From positions 1 to 33,780 of IMG/VR virus record IMGVR_UViG_3300046000_003914: a stretch of 33,780 nucleotides of DNA; one strand, given 5' to 3'. Below, one piece after another: positions 30,745 through 33,780 of this stretch (positions are counted from its first letter, which is position 1; each line of letters begins with the position of its first letter). The notes under the pieces were generated by a model. It did not search any database. It saw only the letters and a list, made by a program, of their open reading frames with translations, and was not told the origin of the DNA. The position numbers and the translations under genes are program-made. Source of the stretch: a virus.

Positions 30745-30760
30745 GGAGTAATATCACTCC
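30745..30760 (+). other. Small hairpin covering an SD-like sequence
   Basis: GGAGT (30745-30749) pairs with ACTCC (30756-30760) around a 6-base loop, just before a 28-codon ORF at ATG 30762. The GGAG would be hidden in the folded RNA. Possible translational control; short stem, so modest weight. Confidence 0.35.
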
Positions 30761-30796
30761 CATGCCAGCAATAAAGCGGGCCAAGGGGATAAGAAA

Positions 30797-31009
30797 ATTA
30801 GCAACTACCAGTCAACGATTGCCGAGATTATCGAAACTAACAGCCTGACCGTAAAGCCGCATCACGTCGAGGCGGTAATGCGATTGCAATACGATACGCT
30901 GGACTACCTGCCTTTCATGGTGTTTGTTTCCGAGTGCTTTGTCGCTGACGCAATGTTGTCAGATGCTGGCGAAGAATTCATGGACAATTTCGCAGCGACG
31001 TATAACTGA
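30797..31009 (+). CDS. Small early protein with apparent ATT start (70 aa)
   Basis: The open frame has no ATG, GTG or TTG before residue 28 (VMRLQYD). AAGGGG (30783-30788), then an A-rich eight-base spacer, then ATT AGC AAC TAC match the RBS layout of other genes here, giving (M)SNYQSTIAEIIETNSLTV and a 70-residue helical protein ending FMDNFAATYN. The stop overlaps the methyltransferase ATG (TGATG). A 28-codon ORF in another frame (ATG 30762, stop 30848) overlaps its start and might feed in by reinitiation or frameshift. Function unknown. Confidence 0.6.
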   Translation: MSNYQSTIAEIIETNSLTVKPHHVEAVMRLQYDTLDYLPFMVFVSECFVADAMLSDAGEEFMDNFAATYN

Positions 31010-31566
31010 TGAAAGTGCTAATTGCCTGCGAATACTCCGGCACAGTGCGTGACGCATTCATTCGTCTTGGTCATGAAGCCATAAGTTGCGACCTTTTGCC
31101 TACAGATTCCCCCGGACCGCATTATCATGGCGACGTGTTCGACATTATCAATGACGGATTTGATTTGATGATTGCCCATCCTCCCTGTACCCACCTTGCC
31201 GTATCAGGTGCGCGACACTTTGCCGAAAAGCGGGCAGATGGAAGACAGCAGGAAGCAATCGACTTCTTCATGACATTGGCGCGGGCAGATATTCCGCGCA
31301 TTGCCATCGAAAACCCTGTGTGTATTATGTCAACAATTTGGCGCAAGCCTGACCAGATTATCCAGCCGTGGCAGTTCGGGCATGGCGAAACGAAAGCAAC
31401 GTGCCTATGGCTTAAAGGGCTTCCACCTCTCAAGCCTGCCGAAATAGTGAGCGGGCGCGATGACCGGATACACAAGATGCCACCAAGCGCAGACAGGTGG
31501 AAACTCAGGTCAACGACCTATGCCGGTATTGCAAGCGCAATGGCTACTCAGTGGGGAACCGTATGA
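31009..31566 (+). CDS. Minimal cytosine-C5 methyltransferase-like protein
   Basis: The 185 residues contain the motif I-type start VLIACEYSGTVRDAF, motif IV HPPCTHLAVSG with the catalytic Cys at residue 60, and ENP at 101-103 (motif VI). There is no target-recognition domain, and the total is about half a normal Dcm. Related compact PPC proteins occur widely in phages; their activity (5-methylcytosine, or another C5 modification) is uncertain. It overlaps both neighbours (TGATG and ATGA). It may protect phage DNA from restriction. Confidence 0.85.
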   Translation: MKVLIACEYSGTVRDAFIRLGHEAISCDLLPTDSPGPHYHGDVFDIINDGFDLMIAHPPCTHLAVSGARHFAEKRADGRQQEAIDFFMTLARADIPRIAIENPVCIMSTIWRKPDQIIQPWQFGHGETKATCLWLKGLPPLKPAEIVSGRDDRIHKMPPSADRWKLRSTTYAGIASAMATQWGTV

Positions 31567-31790
31567 CCGCAAGCAAATACGCAAAATCGGCAGGGCTTAA
31601 GAGCCTTGCCGAAGCTGTACGCATGACAGGCAGAAGTGCCGACACACTCACGCGATGGCACAAAGATATGCCAGAGTTGTTCCGTGCTGTTATTTTGGGC
31701 TGTCTTGAGATCAAGCGCATCGACGCGCTCAAGGATGCGCCTTTGTACTGCGACTGCAATCTGTACACTATCGTACCGACATTGCAATAA
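31563..31790 (+). CDS. HTH protein in late-regulator position (75 aa)
   Basis: ATG 31563 overlaps the methyltransferase stop. The 75-residue product carries GLKSLAEAVRMTGRSADTLT and RWHKDMPELFRAVILG, a helix-turn-helix arrangement found in small phage regulators. Being the last gene before the candidate late promoter, it sits where lambda encodes Q. Whether it controls late transcription is inference. Confidence 0.7.
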   Translation: MTASKYAKSAGLKSLAEAVRMTGRSADTLTRWHKDMPELFRAVILGCLEIKRIDALKDAPLYCDCNLYTIVPTLQ

Positions 31791-31810
31791 ACACAGTTTC
31801 CCGCCATAAT
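31782..31810 (+). promoter_or_regulatory. Candidate late promoter before lysis genes
   Basis: TTGCAA (31782-31787), a 17-base spacer and CATAAT (31805-31810, five of six matches) lie upstream of the holin gene. A 7-bp hairpin CAGTTTC (31794-31800) / GAAACTG (31815-31821) overlaps the -10 and start site and could influence initiation or the early transcript. Confidence 0.5.
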
Positions 31811-31838
31811 CAATGAAACTGGTTACGGGGATGGACAG

Positions 31839-32156
31839 ATGGAACTTGGGCATCGAATTTTTGCATGGATCGTGGAAAACTTAGCTTACGGGTGGTTTGT
31901 AATGATGGCGTTCTGGGGCGGTACGGCAAATTACATCAGCAGGCGCAACAGAGACAAAACGCCATTTTCGATCATTGAGTTAGTCGGTGAATGGTCTATA
32001 AGCGGGTTTTCGGGAATCATCACGGCGTACATCTGCATCGATCTCGGACTGTCGTTTGCTTTCACCTCTGCGGCGGCAGGCATTGCAGGGCACATGGGAG
32101 GCAGAGCAGTAGCGTTAATTGAGCAGGTAATACTCAAGCGAATGGAAGGCAAATGA
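31839..32156 (+). CDS. Holin (LydA / phage holin family)
   Basis: A 105-residue membrane protein with three hydrophobic stretches (NLAYGWFVMMAFWGGTANYI, SISGFSGIITAYICIDLG, FAFTSAAAGIAGHMGGRAV) and charged ends, matching the LydA-like holin family in length and in the C-terminal GIAGHMGGRA motif. It would form the timed pore or membrane lesion. ACGGGGATGGACAG precedes the ATG. The stop overlaps the next ATG (ATGA). Confidence 0.88.
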   Translation: MELGHRIFAWIVENLAYGWFVMMAFWGGTANYISRRNRDKTPFSIIELVGEWSISGFSGIITAYICIDLGLSFAFTSAAAGIAGHMGGRAVALIEQVILKRMEGK

Positions 32157-32551
32157 TAATCACGCAGTTTCGAACATACTTTACAGCCCGCACAACTTCC
32201 GAGCTATACGTCGATGGCGTCAAGCTAATCGGCTCCTGCCTGGAAGACATTGGAAGACCGCAAGGCGTCAAGATACAGGATGAAACTTGCATTCCTGAAG
32301 GCGTCTATGGCGTCAAGATTACCCTATCAAGCCGATTCAAGAAGCCTCTCATTCTGCTGTATAATCAACCTGCGGATCTGTCTGTAGTTGACGGCACGGC
32401 AAAGTGGACAGGAATCAGGGTTCACTCCGGCTCGACGGTTGAGCACACAGCCGGGTGCGTACTGTTCAAGGGTTACGAGGCTTTGCAAGAGATGATTCAG
32501 GCCGAGCTAGATGCGGCACAACCTGTTTACTGGATAATCGGGAGAGCGTAA
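32153..32551 (+). CDS. DUF5675 protein, candidate lysis enzyme
   Basis: The 132 residues match DUF5675: SCLEDIGRP, IPEGVYGVKI, then GIRVHSGSTVEHTAGCVLF (about residues 87-105). The conserved His and Cys recall, without proving, the HxG...C catalytic plan of L,D-transpeptidases. It lies between a holin and a second membrane protein, the usual endolysin position, and no other lysin is visible in the genome. It lacks a signal peptide, as expected of an endolysin that needs a holin. Enzymatic role is inference. Confidence 0.85.
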   Translation: MIITQFRTYFTARTTSELYVDGVKLIGSCLEDIGRPQGVKIQDETCIPEGVYGVKITLSSRFKKPLILLYNQPADLSVVDGTAKWTGIRVHSGSTVEHTAGCVLFKGYEALQEMIQAELDAAQPVYWIIGRA

Positions 32552-32754
32552 TGGAAGGCAAAAGCTGGATAACGAGTAAAACGATTGTGGCAGGCTACGT
32601 CGCTACCGCTTGCGGGCTGGCGCAGCTCTTTGGCATTGCTGTAGGCCCGGAAGATCAAGCCACGATTGCCGCGGCTGTCGTTGGTATAGCTACCGCGGTA
32701 AGCGGCCTGATGACTGTCTACGGTCGATACAAGGCTACAGAGAAAATCAAGTGA
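32551..32754 (+). CDS. Second holin-like membrane protein (67 aa)
   Basis: The 67-residue product has two hydrophobic segments (TIVAGYVATACGLAQLFGIAV and TIAAAVVGIATAVSGLMTVYG) and ends with a basic YKATEKIK tail, like small phage holins or antiholins. The start overlaps the DUF5675 stop (TAATG), and the stop overlaps the next start (GTGA). It may be an antiholin or a pinholin. Confidence 0.75.
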   Translation: MEGKSWITSKTIVAGYVATACGLAQLFGIAVGPEDQATIAAAVVGIATAVSGLMTVYGRYKATEKIK

Positions 32755-32960
32755 CAGCCCTGCTTCAACTGATAAACACCCTGCTGGCAATCCTGAAGCG
32801 GGTCATGGCTAAACAGGAGCAGCAGCAGCATGAGAAGACAGTCGATGAGATTCAGAGCAATCCTGGCGCTTTCCTTGCTGACCATTTTGGCCGGGTGCCA
32901 GACAAGTCAATCGATCACAATGCCGACAAAGCCGATCCTCGACGTACAAGTACAGACTGA
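32751..32960 (+). CDS. Putative i-spanin-like protein (Rz position)
   Basis: GTG 32751 begins a 69-residue protein with a short hydrophobic N-terminus (TALLQLINTLLAILKRVM) and a charged helical tail (AKQEQQQHEKTVDEIQSNP). The lipoprotein gene lies within and beyond it in another frame, as for Rz/Rz1. The hydrophobic stretch is short, so a transmembrane anchor is not certain, and the protein is much shorter than lambda Rz (153 residues). Function inferred mainly from overlap. Confidence 0.65.
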   Translation: MTALLQLINTLLAILKRVMAKQEQQQHEKTVDEIQSNPGAFLADHFGRVPDKSIDHNADKADPRRTSTD

Positions 32961-33048
32961 CGGCGGCATGTGCCTCAACGCAGAGAGCACGGCAAGCCTT
33001 GCAACCTATATCGTCGAGCTAGAACGTGCCATAAAGATTGCTCAGTGA
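32830..33048 (+). CDS. Outer-membrane lipoprotein, o-spanin (Rz1-like)
   Basis: From ATG 32830 (or 32845) the product begins MRRQSMRFRAILALSLLTIL, then AGC as lipobox (LAGC, Cys about residue 23). The mature part is short, with TMPTKPILDVQVQ and a helical end (LATYIVELERAIKIAQ). It overlaps the upstream gene in a different frame by 131 bases. Rz1-type proteins link to the i-spanin to fuse inner and outer membranes at the last step of lysis. The host is therefore Gram-negative. Confidence 0.88.
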   Translation: MRRQSMRFRAILALSLLTILAGCQTSQSITMPTKPILDVQVQTDGGMCLNAESTASLATYIVELERAIKIAQ

Positions 33049-33074
33049 TACAATGAAGACCCCGCATAAGAGAC

Positions 33075-33144
33075 GCTATCAATCCCGATAGCACCGCCAC
33101 TTTCCCTTTGGCGTTATCTCAGAGCGGTTACGGAGCCTTACTCC
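33075..33144 (+). other. Run of three short hairpins upstream of terminator
   Basis: GCTATC (33075-33080)/GATAGC (33087-33092), CGCCA (33095-33099)/TGGCG (33109-33113) and GGAG (33132-33135)/CTCC (33141-33144) lie in series, followed directly by the terminator. No ORF covers this stretch. It could be a structured 3' UTR or a small RNA of about 120 bases. Confidence 0.45.
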
Positions 33145-33146
33145 AC

Positions 33147-33176
33147 CCCCTGACTAATACTCAGGGGTATTTTTTA
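33147..33176 (+). terminator. Intrinsic terminator between lysis and terminase genes
   Basis: CCCCTGA (33147-33153) pairs with TCAGGGG (33161-33167) around a 7-base loop, followed by TATTTTTTAAA. A clear rho-independent terminator after the lysis cassette. Reaching the terminase genes from the lysis promoter would need readthrough, antitermination or a further promoter. Confidence 0.9.
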
Positions 33177-33186
33177 AAGGTGACTT

Positions 33187-33333
33187 ATGCCGATTAAGAA
33201 AGGCTACAGCAAGAAAACAGTCTCGCAGAACATCAAGTCCGAGATGAAGTCTGGCAAGCCACAAAAGCAAGCCATTGCCATAGCTCTTGATACTGCCAAG
33301 CGAGCAAAGAAAGCTCGCGGGACGATTGAGTAA
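33187..33333 (+). CDS. Small basic phage protein, DUF6496-like (48 aa)
   Basis: The 48-residue product MPIKKGYSKKTVSQNIKSEM ... KPQKQAIAIALDTAKRAKK has the pattern of a tiny, widespread phage family (DUF6496-like) of unknown function. AAAGGTGACTT lies upstream. The stop overlaps the small terminase ATG (TAATG), so it is part of the packaging module. Confidence 0.85.
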   Translation: MPIKKGYSKKTVSQNIKSEMKSGKPQKQAIAIALDTAKRAKKARGTIE

Positions 33334-33716
33334 TGGCAGCAGGAAGACCGCTCAAGATCAAGTCGGCTGAAGAGATGCAGGCAAAGATTGATGAGTATTT
33401 TGCAATGTGCAATGACGAGAATCCTCCTCTCGTATCTGGTCTTGCCTATCACCTTGATATGAATACAGAATCACTCAGGCGCTACAGTGCAGATGAACAA
33501 TTCTATGCGACTGTAAAAAGAGCCAAGCAAAGGGTAGAGATGTATCTGGAGAAACGACTGCAGCAGCAGTCTCCAGTTGGATCAATCTTCAGCCTTAAGA
33601 ACAACTTTGGATGGAAGGACAAAACCGAGCAAGAGCTATCAGGTCCAGACGGTGGCCCCATCAAGAACGATTGGACTGTGAGGCTTGTAGATGCCAGAGA
33701 TGACACTACCGGCTAA
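33333..33716 (+). CDS. terS: Terminase small subunit (P22 gp3-like)
   Basis: The 127-residue protein starts AAGRPLKIKSAEEMQAKIDE and has a DNA-binding-type helical N-terminus (LVSGLAYHLDMNTESLRRYS) and an oligomerisation helix (VEMYLEKRLQQQSP), like gp3-type packaging proteins that recognise a pac site. The C-terminal tail crosses the repeat junction, overlapping the large terminase start. In P22 the pac site lies in this gene, so it is a candidate region here. Complete only at this end of the window. Confidence 0.93.
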   Translation: MAAGRPLKIKSAEEMQAKIDEYFAMCNDENPPLVSGLAYHLDMNTESLRRYSADEQFYATVKRAKQRVEMYLEKRLQQQSPVGSIFSLKNNFGWKDKTEQELSGPDGGPIKNDWTVRLVDARDDTTG

Positions 33717-33777
33717 ACTGAAGCGACTGATAACCACCCCCAAGCGATTCAAGATATTGATCGGGGGCAGGGGATCA
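33652..33777. repeat. Right copy of 126-bp terminal direct repeat
   Basis: Exact copy of bases 1-126. The last three bases of the window (33778-33780, TTT) do not match the left end and look like an assembly or read-end artefact. A second copy of the large terminase start lies at 33691 and is cut off by the window end. Confidence 0.95.
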
Positions 33778-33780
33778 TTT

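Noticed and set aside
31548-31853. Minus-strand ORFs opposite the Q-position gene
   Set aside because: No RBS and antisense to a gene coupled by ATGA to the methyltransferase; treated as shadows.
33110-33167. tRNA-like stretch (TCTCAGAGCGGTTACGGAG, then a 7-base loop arm)
   Set aside because: The D-arm resemblance is partial, no T-arm or paired acceptor exists, and the 'anticodon arm' is the terminator hairpin.

Overview
This window is the essentially complete genome of a P22-like short-tailed (podovirus-type) phage. The first 126 bases recur exactly at the right end (33652-33777), so it reads as a circular or circularly permuted molecule of about 33,651 bp that was opened inside the terminase genes. 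The host cannot be read directly. NinG/Rap, a DUF1367-type protein, RecT and several short 'accessory early' proteins point to a gammaproteobacterial host and a lambdoid-type early region. No integrase, DNA polymerase, helicase or tRNA gene was recognised.

Late region, rightward (33187 across the junction to 22478). A 48-aa protein and the small terminase precede the large terminase, portal, two small proteins, a large virion-type protein with ADP-ribosyltransferase-like segments, scaffold and P22-family coat protein. A free-standing HNH-AP2 homing endonuclease then interrupts the series, behind a compact RNA-fold candidate. It is followed by gp4-like and gp10-like tail-hub proteins, a protein with a C1q/TNF-like knob, a GNAT-like protein, four candidate ejection proteins, a 1.1-kaa tail fibre with an Ala/Ser/Thr-rich stalk, and a metzincin-like metallopeptidase.

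Leftward early operon (26183 down to 22473). A Cro/CI-type HTH protein is followed by small proteins, a RecT annealing protein, an intrinsic terminator and a second group of short, tightly overlapping genes. Divergent promoters with operator-like dyads lie in 26184-26335.

Rightward early operon (26336-31790). Winged-helix and ribbon-helix-helix regulators come first. Next is an O-like replication initiator with iteron-like repeats inside its gene, a second replication-associated protein, many short genes, NinG, a minimal cytosine-C5 methyltransferase-like protein and a Q-position HTH protein. A candidate late promoter follows, then the lysis cassette (holin, DUF5675 protein, second membrane protein, Rz/Rz1-like overlapping pair), a terminator, and the terminase genes again.

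The least ordinary points are these. Two genes seem to lack a standard start codon (AUA for the tail fibre, AUU for a 70-aa early protein) although spacing and overlap place the start clearly. A three-way-junction RNA candidate sits beside the homing endonuclease. A virion-module protein carries tandem ART-like segments. There is no recognisable endolysin, which leaves the DUF5675 protein or the metallopeptidase as candidate lysins. A ribbon-helix-helix gene has its promoter and tandem operator boxes inside its own coding start.
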